A stretch of DNA of 64,000 bases from Tethya wilhelma (lineage: Eukaryota > Porifera > Demospongiae > Tethyida > Tethyidae): positions 316,177 to 380,176 of the forward strand of contig CAXIPT010000010.1 of the NCBI GenBank assembly GCA_964030475.1. The letters run 5' to 3'. Positions 11,077-23,800 of this stretch are shown here, piece after piece. Position numbers and translations under genes: made by a program. The number at the start of each line of letters is the position of its first letter. Position 1 is the stretch's first letter. The notes beneath the pieces were generated by a model. It did no database searches and was not told where the DNA came from. It saw only the letters and a program-made list of their open reading frames with translations.

Positions 11077-13395
11077 TTTTGGTTAAAATATTTTGTTGCT
11101 ATTGAAATGCTTTGTTCAGTTTTAGCCTTTACTGCGCTTGTCACGTTTGTGCAAAGCTTATAATTTTATGTGGACTAGGAGAGCAGTTTTATAGTCGTGT
11201 ATCATGCGCACATGTATTTAACGTAATTTAATACAAAGCCATATCTATGTCACATGTACCTTTAGATTGTATTAGCACGTGCACTTATTGAGTTGAGTTA
11301 ACCCATGCACCTTTGAGTCAATTTGCAAGATAGGAGAGTTCATATTATGTAATTACAGTGCACGAAGACTAAGACTACCCAATCCATTACGGTATACCTA
11401 TATACACAGTGCAATATTAAATTAAGCTCCTATCATACGTATGGTAGTACGTATAGTAGGAATGGGCCGACTGTCCCATAGACACAATACAAAATGTTGG
11501 TCACTATAAAAATCTAGTCAAACAAAATTAAACCTTCAAAGTTGCTCAGAGGCTCTTACTGACAGATTACCAACTGCATGCAAGGCCTAAAACTCACAAA
11601 AACTTTTCACAGCTCTCGTGGAGAGCGCTAGTGGGAAGCCACCATAGTGCCATTTTTGTTCATCTAACTTATTTACGTACTTCCTAACTGACTTACTTGA
11701 AAAGGATTTCCAGAGAACCAGAATGTGTTGAGCCAACTTTGACAGCACAAAGTAAGTTCTTTTCATAGGTACTACATACCTTGATATTCGTTTTCATCAT
11801 AAATAGGCCTAAACAAAAACTAGAAAGCTTTGAAACTTAGTATATAAATTCATGTACTACAATGTAGCCATCTTTGTAGGTAGAGTTCAAAAGTCATTAT
11901 TCATGTGGCATTATTATGCGCATGCGCATTAGCCTCTTCCAGCATAAAGTAGTGCATGTAGCCTCTACTCAAGCTTTTTGTAGGGACTAACCAGTCTCTA
12001 ATAGTCTCCATACTGTAGTGTTGAAAAAAGTGAATGAACAAGTAGTAAAAATTTCAAAAAAATAAATAGTGTAGGAATGGGCAGTGCGTTAAAAAAGTAT
12101 TGGAACAAGCTTAAGGCATGTCTCAATTTCGGCACATGACTACTTCATTTTTATACCTAACTCTTGGCTGGCAGTCCAGTTTAGGTTACCTGTTTGTTTT
12201 ATAATAATTTAGTTTACTCCACAGCATAGCCAACTGATTAGTAGGAATTTGAACCATAAATGTTTAAATATGCTGTGATACTATTGTTGCACATGCATCA
12301 TTGGATTTATGACTCTGAAGATCCATATGCATGAGGGATCAAGAATAAAAATGAAGTAGTCATGTGCCGAAATTGAGACATGCCTTAAGCTTGTTCCAAT
12401 ACTTTTTAACGCACTGCCCATTCCTACACTATTTATTTTTTTGAAATTTTTACTACTTGTAGAATTAGCCAATTACTTAGCATACTCTTAAGGTAATTGA
12501 GAATAATTACACGCCCTATGGGGGGAAGATACTCCATGCATGCACTGTGTGCAATTCACTAACAGTTCTTTATACTGCTAATTGACAGTTAATTAGTGTC
12601 ATTGAGAGAATTTAGCGAATTGGACCACACATACTGCTTTTAATGTACATTTATGTAGAGTCGAGATCCTATTGCTAATAATCGGTATGAATTAATCAAA
12701 TTACGTAGCATACTCCCATGTAAATTGATCCACTGTGTGCAATCATCCATGCAAAAATTCTTTAAACTGCTTAAATTGCTGAGATTTGAGATTTGTGCTT
12801 CTTTGAGCACTTAGCCTTGGCGCCATGCCTACTGATCTAATGTGCACAAGTAGAAAAAAACATCAGAAATGTAATACAAACAAAGAAATGGTCAAATTGT
12901 AAAAAAATGAGCTAACAAGATAGGAATGGTTGTGAGATTGAACGAGTTCATTTCACTGTGTCACCTTATGCTCATATCCCTACTGAGGTCAATGACATTG
13001 TAGACACAGGAATGATTTTTAGCTTCATCTGTGTGAGTGTTGGGAGGTATTACACAACTTTCCACCACAAAACCACCAAATCAGCAAACTATGTGTCAGC
13101 AATGTCATGTCAGCAATTGTGTAGGTGGGAGGGGGAGTTTACATACCACACTAGCTACGTCATTTCCTGTGGAAACATTGCCAGTTTTGAAACAAATCTA
13201 ATACAAGGACTAATATGCTTGTACTACTTCTATGATTGGGATACAATGATAGAAATATTTTTCAAATCACCGAAACACACATTTTGGTGTTATATCTACA
13301 GATTGGCAAGGGGACTTTTTGTAAATTTAACGTTGTATTAAATTGATCTGATTGTTATCATGACTTTATGAGCATATATATACTCTCACCGGCAG
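11077..13395. other. Non-coding: foldback element and repeats before first dynein exon
   Basis: No supported gene. It contains the foldback element at 12038-12460 and a copy of the 8390 repeat at about 12470-12770. If the tandem array sits in a dynein intron, this is that intron's 3' end. A + strand open stretch near 12958-13341 has no recognisable domain or splice context. Confidence 0.5.
12038..12460. mobile_element. Foldback/MITE-like element with ~117-bp inverted arms
   Basis: Positions 12038-12154 (starting ACAAGTAGTAAAAATTTC) are the near-perfect reverse complement of 12345-12460; the only difference I see is one A in a homopolymer. The arms flank about 190 bp of unrelated sequence. 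The element has no ORF. The arm identity implies a recent insertion or gene conversion between arms, and the transcript would form a long hairpin. Confidence 0.85.
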
Positions 13396-14847
13396 GCCAT
13401 GACAATGATGTTTGAAGTTCAGGATCTAGCTGTAGCCTCCCCTGCCACTGTCAGCCGCTGTGGTATGGTGTACCTTGAACCCTCCATTCTAGGCCTTGCT
13501 CCATTTGTGAGATGCTGGTTGAAGAAGCTACCAGAGCACATTGCCCCACACAAAGACAAGCTGGAGACATTGTTCTACAAGTTCATGGAACCTTCCATCA
13601 AATTTCTACGGAAATCACTGAAAGAGATCGTCCCTACTACCAATGGCAATCTGACCTTTTCTCTACTCAAAATGTTGGACTGTTTCTTTGTGCCATTTAT
13701 TCCTAAGGAAGTGAGTGTAATAAAATATCCATGCCAATAGATATAATGAATATGTTATGTATACACAAGCACATATCTCTGATAACCATTATGGTTGTAT
13801 ATTTGTACTCTTCTCTTTCGTTGATTCCTCATAGTATGAACCTAGTCTGTATATGTATAGGTATACGTGATCAACATTATAAGACACTATTTAAATGTGA
13901 AAATTATGAAATGGAAGAGCTCCTTTTAACTGTTCTATTTACTTTCAGGGTGAAACACTTCCTAGTGATAAAATCAAGGCCATTGAGAAGCTGATAGAGC
14001 CTTGGTTCCTGTTCTCATTGGTATGGAGTATTGGGGCTACAAGTGATGCTGACTCCAGGAAGAAATTTGACAAGTTCATTCGTGAGAAGATCAAAGAAGA
14101 GAATGTAAGCCCGAGTCCAGTGTGCGAATTGTCAGTCCAATTCATGATATTCATAAACACTTCACATTGTATAGATAGAGCTATTATTTGTAGCATTTTT
14201 TTTTCGATTCTAAATAATTATTGTAACATCCTTTGTCTTTGTATGGTTGTAAACAAAGTATCTTCTTTAAAGTTTAGAATAATAAATTGTATTCAACCCC
14301 TCCGTCCAGATTGCACTACCATTCCCTGAGGGTCATCTTGTTCATGACTTTGTTCTTGATGACGGTGGTGCCAGTAGGACTGGCAAGGGAGACGAAGATG
14401 AGGAGGAGGAAAAGAAAACCACAAAGGCTAAGGTATATCGGGTGTGTGTAGCACTTGGTACATAATGCTTGAAGTAGTAAACTTGAATGATGATATACAT
14501 GTACAGGTTAAGTGTCTTTCCAATTTCTTTTGGTGTTTCAATACCTCATTTTTATGCATGACCTTGCCCGTATTTTGTCATGTTTGCGACATTTGTTTTT
14601 GAAGTTTGTTTCTGTTTCTCTCTCTTTTTTTTTCTCCTTTTTTTTCCTACATAATACATTGTGCAAGTCTCCATGTGTTATCATCAGTATATTTATTCTC
14701 ATGCAGATCCAGTGGGTTGGTTGGATGGACAATCAGCCTGAGTATGTGGTAGATCCAGCCATGAGGTTCTCAGACATCATAGTCCCAACCATTGACACTG
14801 TCAGAGGACACTTCCTACTGGAGCTACTTATCACCAACTTCAAACCA
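13396..14847 (+). CDS. Dynein exons 1-4: AAA2 end and AAA2-AAA3 linker
   Basis: Exon 1 holds the conserved [17 protein letters not shown] motif of dynein AAA2. Exons 2-3 encode the AAA2 small domain, with an acidic/Lys run ([15 protein letters not shown]) that is probably a surface loop. Exon 4 leads into AAA3 ([13 protein letters not shown]). Exon 1 begins after an AG at 13394-13395; the preceding exon is not visible in the window. Confidence 0.9.
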
Positions 14848-17800
14848 GTAAGGTTTTATTAACTGGAAACAACAGATAAAAATGCATGTGCATAATTGTG
14901 GCTAACGAGGGCCTGCAAATAGCCTTGGGCTAGTGAACGCATCCCTCCGAAGGATGGGATATGGTGAAATTCACCTCCTCATTTTTTTGGGGGTAGAGCT
15001 AAGTTAACTCCTAGGCAGAGCTCGAAAGAGAAAATGGGAAACAGATACCTGTGGCACTGGAGGGACTCGAACCACGTACCCATGGGTTGGAAGTCAGAGT
15101 CAATGGTGAACAAGCCACCAGGCCACTGTTCTATGTATTACATTTCCATTAGACTTTGTTTACCCCTATTGTGGTATTGCTTGAAAAATTACAGTTACAA
15201 ACTGACCTGAGATCCTGACAAATGAAGCTCATTTACTGTAGTGTCTTTGCGAATCTTTTTCTCTCTCTCTCTCTCTCTCTCTAGGTTCTCTGTGTTGGAC
15301 CTACTGGTACTGGAAAGACACTTACAGTCTCTGACAAACTCCTTAAGAAAATGTCTGACAAGTATCTCTCCCATTTCCTTACCTTCTCTGCTCGAACTTC
15401 AGCCAATCAGACTCAAGACATCATTGACTCAAAGCTGGACAAAAGGTTTGCTAATAGCTGCCAAATAAGCTTTATTTGCTTAGGCATTAGCATATGCATT
15501 CAGCTTGAACATAGTTTGCTTTGAAAGTTTTTATATACCATATAGCCAGAAATATTGACAATCAAATAACTTGACCGTTTAGTCCACAGATGGTAAAAAT
15601 TAACCATGGGCGAAATTAAATACCATTTGCTTCTGCATCTAGTACAAGCAGCTATAATATTGGACTTATACCGTCAACCATCAAAATTAAAATCCAGTTA
15701 ATATTTTCGGCTATAGAGTATTTTCTTTGTGTGTGTGATCAATGCTGTGATTTTTCATTTCTCTCCAGACGTAAGGGTGTATTTGGTCCTCCTCTTGGGA
15801 AGAGGTATGTGTTCTTTGTTGACGATCTCAACATGCCTGCTCTTGAGGTGTATGGAGCCCAGCCCCCCATTGAACTACTCAGACAATGGATGGACCATGA
15901 TGGATGGTATGATCGAAAAGCTATCGGTAAGTTCCTTTTTTTTTTTTTTTGAAATGTGTTTTTTTTTTAGTTTTCTTTTAGGCCATTTCAAACAAATGAA
16001 ATGCATAGCTTGTAATCACGCAATACCTTTCAACTTCACTTAATATCACTTCAACATGCAAAGCCCCCTGAAGGTTTCCATTGTACCTGTCACAATTTTC
16101 TGTTTCTTCCTTAGTTTTGGTCTTTTTTCTTGTTTAAAATACTGAAAAAGAATTGTAGTTTTGATAATGTTTAGAAATTCATGCAGTATACTGGCTTTAG
16201 CAGTTTGTTCTTTGTAACTAGAGGTGTCAGTTTTATTCCAAAAAATTATTCTAAATCTGAAATGGCTTACGAGAGTTTTTTTGTATGTTGTTTGACAATA
16301 AAATTAGTCACTAAAACTAATCTTTGGGCTTCTAACTACTTATTATAGAGTTGATTTCTAAAGATTCTTGACATGACAGCAAATCCTACATATGTGACAT
16401 GTATAGTCTAGCTTTAGTCCTAATAGTATCTTTCATCTCTTTCCTCTATATCGTATAGACCTGGTCTTCTTTCATCTCTTTCAAACGGAAGTGGCCTAGG
16501 AACTATTGGTAGCTTAATTCCTGGCAACAATTCTTTTGGAATTATCGCTACCTTTTGAGGTGGTTTGCTATAGTAGCAGTATTTGATTACATGGTTTCTA
16601 GTATGCTTACAGTTAATATCGTCAGGATGAGCACCATCACAGTCAGTTTTGTTGTTCGAATCCTCATCGTCAAACTTTATGTACTCCTCTGCCACGTTCA
16701 TTCCAGCCACCTTCTGACAAGTGCCTCTATAGCGGTAGAGAATGAAGGGCTGGTCTGTTGGAAGAGTTATGGGGACATGTGGTCGTTCGTCGTTCATCGT
16801 TTCGGCAGCAGTACCATATTCTAGTATTACGATTGTCATATTCTCCATCAGGTAGGACACCACCTTTACCGTTTTTATTATTGTCATCTTCGTCATCCCA
16901 GTAAATCCAACCCTCACGGAAGGCTGATGGACAGTTGCCTTTTTTAGCTATACAATAACTGCCCTTTGGCCACTCTAGTCCATAGTTAGGTGCAGAGTCA
17001 GTCTTGACACAGTAAAATAGTTCAAGATTGTTCTTTTGCATTCTCCCGCGAAAATTCCTTGAAATGCCTCCAGACCAGCCATTGTCACTGCCACTGTCTT
17101 CTGTATCTTGGTATCTTGATCCCTCACTCCATCCACTGGGACATCTTGCTGTAGTCTCTGGCATTAGGGATGAGGATCTGGGGGTCTGTGCATATAGATT
17201 GTGTTAACAGTCCATGAATCACTTTGCTTTGTGTATTTATCTGTGACATGCATGCTGTCATGAATTTACATTGATGTATAATACAAGGCCTACTCAATAA
17301 TAGTGACCTAATTATTTTACCTTTTAGTGGTTCAAGGCGTAGATAGTTTGGATATTCTCGAAGGGCTCTTTCTAGTTGTGATTTCTTCTCTGCCACTCTC
17401 AAAGTCTGATAGGTGTCACTGTTTGGTAGATTCCTCCAGTATTCAGGTGCAAGTGCTTCAGTGATTGGTTTCAACACCATGTAGACTGGCAATGGCTCAC
17501 CCTCTGTTCCCATGGAAAAGGTTGTTATCCTCTCGGTCTTTTGAGAACTATTGTCTATTTGTTCGTTCATCTTTTTGATATCGACTTCAAATGATGACTT
17601 GAACCCTAAAAAAGATCCACTTGCTGAGATACCAATGTTGTTCTAATAAAAAAATGTTGAACATACTAAATGCAAGATTTTTACTTAGTTCATGTTTACC
17701 TTGTTTTTCAAATAATTATAAGTTTCACTGTAGGATAGATAAGATCGATTGATTTTTCTTGTTCCTACATCAGCTTCAAGTATGATGTGCTGAAATATTG

Positions 17801-20800
17801 AAATAGCAAGTTAATGATTACATACTAAGTTAAAAGAACTTACTGTTCCCCATTGGTTCAAAAATTCAAAGTAGACAGCACTGTTCCATCCACGGGCAGT
17901 TATTGCTTTTATGGCGTAATAGAAGCTGCTAGATACTCTAAATGCTGTATCATAGTATCTACGTTCCACTAGGTAGCGAATCCTGCCTAGTGCACAGATC
18001 TCCTCTTTGTCAATGTTGATTCTTTTTCTCTTCTCCGTTCCAGCTCTAGCAGCCTCCATTCCAGAATTGAGAGAAAATTTGAAACTAGCGTAACTTGCTG
18101 CTAGGAATAAAACATAAATTTTGCATTCGTTATAGTTATTGCTTATAAATTATTGTTCGACCAGCATGCAATTGTACCATTGGTTTTCACACTAACGGAT
18201 AGTTGGCTTTGGTAACTTTTTTCTCCACTGTATGCTGATAGTATATTGCTGGTAGCACAGCTCGAAAACTTGTGGAATTCAACTTGATCGGGAACATTAT
18301 TGGATGAGCCTCTGTAGTAGGCCTGTTTTCCTTGGTTGTACGTGAACTGGAGAATGTGTTTAGTTATCAGAATGCCTGGGTCTATTCCACCACGATTAAA
18401 ATCTCCTTCAGGGTTTCCCTTCAGCAAGTTATAACCCACACCAACGTAGCGTGTTACAAGTGAGAGTGGATCTGCTGGCAGAGTTTCAGCCTCACAGTGG
18501 CCACCCGCACAGAGTAAAGATAGATCTATCTCTTTTTCTGGTAGCTTGAAGTTTGCTATTTGCTGCGAATGAGCTGCTGTCTCCATGTGGTAGTTTATAC
18601 CATCACTTCTAGGACTAGGTGCGGCAGTGACCGTCGCAAGACTGACAGTCACTCCAACAATACAATATAGCAGGATTACTGTTATCATTGTTGACTTGGA
18701 TGTGATATAGTCTCACTTGAAAATTGCCTACAGAGTGATAGAGTATGTGTAATCCTCTTAGTGTATAGTCTATCTGAAGGCCAACCACAGTTAGTCACAT
18801 TATGGCTAGCTGGACTGTAGCACTGTTTACGATTGCTGTTCCTTTTATACTATTTTGATTGTGTTATAGTTTGTTGGGTCAAGTGATGGGAAGTTAAAGT
18901 TTACTGATACTACCAAAACACAAGATAAACAGAGTCAAAAGGTTAATATGGTCAAAGACATAGCACACCTGCACAGTTTGATTGGTTGCTTCATGTAGCC
19001 ATGACCTGACTGTCACTATTGAGTGTCACAAAGCTATCTAATGCACTCTAAACTATACTTTTTGGGATGGCTCACGTCAATTTTACTATGTGTACTTTTA
19101 ACTACCTGTTAAAGACTTGTTCTCACTCACTGACATGTGAATCAGTCTTCTTGACCTTAAACGATTAAGAATCATTGCAAAGTTACTACAACTGATTGTG
19201 TCCATTATCAATCATTATAATTATGCACGTTTTATTGATGATTATTTTCACAATGTAAAATCACAAATTTCTTTTTTACTATTTAGGTTCATTTCGTAAG
19301 CTGGTGGACATCACCTTTGTGTGTGCTATGGGCCCACCTGGTGGTGGTCGTAATCCCATCACTCAACGATACTCCAGACACTTCAATACACTCTCATTCA
19401 CTGAGCTAGAAGACTCGTCTAAACAAAGGTTACAAAAATACAAACACAATGCAATCACATACATAGAAACTATGTTTGCTTTGCTTAGTAGAATGATGTA
19501 TGTTACCATAAAGACTGGCATGTGGTTCTATCCTTACGTATATGAAATTTTATTGTATTTTGCTTATTCTTCTATCTTTCTTTCAATAGGATCTTCACTA
19601 CTGTGGTGTCAGCATGGCTGTCCAACTTTCCTGATGCTGAGTCAACAGTTTCACAGCTTGTCAAGGCCACCACTGCTGTCTATTCCACTATCATTGCTGA
19701 GTTGCTTCCCACTCCAGCTAAGTCTCACTACACCTTCAATTTGAGAGATCTCTCTAAAGTGTTCCAAGGAATGCTCATGGCCCCAGCTGACAGGATTAAA
19801 GTAAATGAAATAATGTCAAATACGTTAGGTTATTTGTCAAGTTTTGAAATGCTAGCTTTGTCGTAAGTATATGCACCCTTCAAACTGTATATCCAGACTC
19901 TTTTTCTATGGAGCAGTGTGAGATGTATTGCCTTCATTAATTTGAATAATACAGTTTATCTCCAATTCGAACTCTTGAATATCTATTCTTTATGCATAAT
20001 TCCACATAATGATCCAACATGCACAATGTCTTCAAATTAACTATTTCATATATTATATACATACCACCCACAATTCTCAGACTCTTCCAAAGTTGTTGAA
20101 CCTGTGGTGTCACGAGTGTAGTCGTGTGTTTGAGGATCGACTGGTGAGCTCTGAAGACAGGGAGTGGTTCCAAGACCTGCTCAGGAATAAACTCACAGAA
20201 GATTTCTCCATCAAACCAGAGGAGGTACTTGGAGATGGTCCACTGCTGTATGGAGACTTCATGGTGCCTAACACTGACAACAAAATCTACGATGAAATCA
20301 CTGACCACGAAAAGGTGGGTTGATACTGAGGTATTATATAAGAACTTCAATGCAACACACATAAGCTCCTGAGTATACTGAAGCTGATTTACATGTGCTG
20401 AGCTTAGCTTCGTATACAATGTCTTCTTTGTTTCTTCTGTATTTGGTGAAGGCCTTGTCTTCAAAATCATGTGATAAAGTCACAAAAACCATTGTAATCT
20501 TTTTTCCACATATACTTTTTCTCAGATGAATCGTATCCTTGAGGAGTATTTAGATGACTACAACCAGGTCAACACTGCTCAGATGAAGTTTGTGCTGTTT
20601 CTTGATGCTGTACGTCACGTCTGTCGTATTTCAAGGATCATTCGTCAGCCTCTTGGCAATGCTCTTCTCCTTGGAGTGGGGGGCAGTGGGAGACAGAGCT
20701 TGACCAGGCTCTCTGCTCATATGTAAGTTTCTTCTTTTGTATTCACATTTTTTTATGCTTGAAACTATATATAGCAGGGTAAGTATTGTGGGGGGGGGGG

Positions 20801-23800
20801 GACTCCATCCTATTTTATGTAGAGTACACCATGCTACAAGCATTTTTAATACGTAAATTTGACAGCAACCTTCCATTAGTTTCCGTGCTGTTTACAATTT
20901 GCCTGTTCCTGTGTCCCATTTTACATTTCCATTGTTAGTACTAAGTCTTGTGATTTATTAATTTTATGAATTGCACCATATTTTATAGGGCTGAGTATGA
21001 TCTGTTTCAAATTGAACTAGCCAAGAACTACGGTATTCCAGAATGGCGAGAGGACATCAAGAACTGCCTTATGAAAGCTGGAGCTGAAAACACTCAAGTT
21101 GTATTTCTGTTCAGTGATACTCAAATCAAGAGCGAATCATTTCTCGAAGATTTGAACAATATTCTCAATGCTGGTGATGTACCCAATATTTATCCCCCAG
21201 AAGATCTTGACAAGATCTATCACGAGATGAAGCCAGTGGTTCAAGACCAAGGACTCCAGCCAACAAAGGCCAACCTCTTCTCAGCCTACACTAAGAGAAT
21301 CCGAAGCAACATTCACGTTGTTGTTTGTATGAGGTGAGGCTTTTATCTGTGCCAACTAGTCATCCCTTTTAGTACAATTGAAGATCATGTATGGGAATAA
21401 GGATATCTGTTTCCTAGTTCACTGAGCAGAATATTTGAAGTCATTACATACTTTTTGATAACTGGTTACTTGAAGTTGAATCTTTAGTAGTTGATCATTG
21501 TTCAATTTCAAGCGATCAGATTGCTTGCACCTTCGTATACATACTGTGCAAGGCAACCAATAAATTTAAAATTACCTCCATATGGTCACTTATACTCCCA
21601 ACTCTTTCCGTTCCAGTCCCATTGGAGAGGTGTTCAGGTCTCGCCTAAGGCAGTTTCCCAGTCTTGTGACTTGCTGTACCATCGATTGGTTCTCAGAGTG
21701 GCCTGACGAAGCCTTGAGGTCTGTAGCTTCAAATTTCCTTCAGGACATAACAGAGATTGACAACCCTGATTCAGTACAAGGACTGGTAAGTTCATAGCAG
21801 TAGAAAATATTACAAATAATTGTGTATCGTGATGCAATGGGTTTTTATCCCTTGTATAGGTGAATATGTGTGTGGAGATTCATCAGTCTGTAGCTAACAA
21901 GTCCCTCCAGTTCAAGGCTGAGCTGTCCCGTCACAACTATGTGACTCCCACTAGCTACCTGGAGTTGCTTGGGCTGTTTGCGAAGATGATCAAGAAGAAG
22001 AAAGATGAAGTCAGTACGCAACGAAATCGTACCAAAACAGGTTTGGATAAGGTCAGTCAATAGTGTGCAGTTCAATATATCATGTAATATATGTATGTCC
22101 TTACCATTGTATTTGTTTCATATAGTTGCTGTCCACTGCTTCTGAAGTCGCAAAGCTACAGGAAGAGCTGGAAGAAATGCAACCTCAATTGGAACAAGCA
22201 CAGGTACAGTATACAAAATTTTCATTCAATTGCCACATTGAGAGTTTTAAAAGTTTGCAATTGAAAAAGGACAACCTTATTTGCTGTTCCTCTCTATTGG
22301 TCATTCTATGCTTAGTTTATTGATCCCATTACTCTTCAAATGCTGAATTATGTACATACAAAAGCTTTAGTTAAAAAGAACAACCATATTTCCTGTTACC
22401 TTAGTATTAGTTGTTCTACATGTGCATTGTTTTATTGATCCCATATATATGAATGTCCTCCTCCAGATTGAGACTGATGAAACCATAGTTCAGATTGAGA
22501 GGGACACCAAGGTGGCCAATGAGACCAAGGTGGTGGTGCAGAAGGAGGAGAAAGAGGCCTCCACTAAAGCCGACCAAACTCAAGCCATTGCCGATGATGC
22601 CCAGAGAGATCTCGATGAAGCACTGCCGATGTTGGATGCTGCTCTGGCTAGCCTGAAGTCACTGAACAAGAATGATGTAGTTGAGGTGAGTTCATCACGT
22701 ACAATAGCGACTAATTCCATTGAGCAAAAGATTTTCCTCACTAATTTTTTTTCCCCCTGAGGATCCCTACTGTGAATTTAAATAGGCCAGATGTATTCAC
22801 ATATTAGGCAATCTTTACTGAATCATTTACAAAGTGAAATATTTTCGAAACACAAAATTCCCTGATTAAACTGTATCAGTGTCCATTAGCATATCTATTG
22901 TATGTGTATATGTCCATAAGCCACCTGTCCCCTTACACTATGCAGGTACGAGCAATGCAGCATCCACCAGTTGGTGTGAAGCTGGTCATTGAAGCTGTGT
23001 GTATCATGAAGGAGGTCAAACCAAAGAAAGTAGCCGGAGATAAACCAGGAGTGAAGATTGATGACTACTGGGAACCAGGGAAGGCCTTGCTTCAAGATCC
23101 AGCCAAATTTCTTGATGGTCTCTTCAAGTTTGATCGTGACAACATCCCAGATCCAGTGATCACTAAGATTCAGCCTTACATTGACAATGAAGACTTTCAA
23201 CCGGCTGCCATTGCAAGAGTGTCCAGAGCCTGTACTTCTATTTGTCAGTGGGTTCGTGCCATGCACAAGTATCACTTTGTGGCAAAAGCAGTGGCTCCAA
23301 AAAGAGTAAGAGAGAGACAAATGCACATGTGCATATACGTAGTATATAATATATCGATCCCTTTGAATGCAGTGTAATATTTTTAAGTCTCAGAAAAAAT
23401 GTTTGCAATTTGTCGAATTGCATGCTTAGTAGTGTATTTGTGTTTAATAATTAAATGTTTCACATAGAGAATTGTCAATGCACATGCTGATATGTTCGTA
23501 TCTCAAGTATTTACTGTTTGACATTATGTATATATGTTTTCAAACTCCTCTTATAGGCTGCCTTAAAGGAAGCAAAGGCCTCTTTGGATGAGACCCTGAG
23601 GATCCTCAACGAGGCTAAGGGCAGGCTGAGAGAGGTGGAGGAGGGAATAGCTGCACTCCAAGCCAAGTTTGAAGAGTGTGAGGCTAAGAAGCAAGAACTC
23701 AAGGAAAAGTGTGAACTTTGTACTGCTAGATTGGACCGTGCCGAAAAGGTAAGACTAGTTTGTGTGTGTAGTTCATATCAGTATGCATAATAGCAAAAGA

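Noticed and set aside
12958..13341. A 127-codon open frame on the + strand before the first dynein exon
   Set aside because: No recognisable domain, no splice context linking it to the dynein frame, and composition like the surrounding intron.
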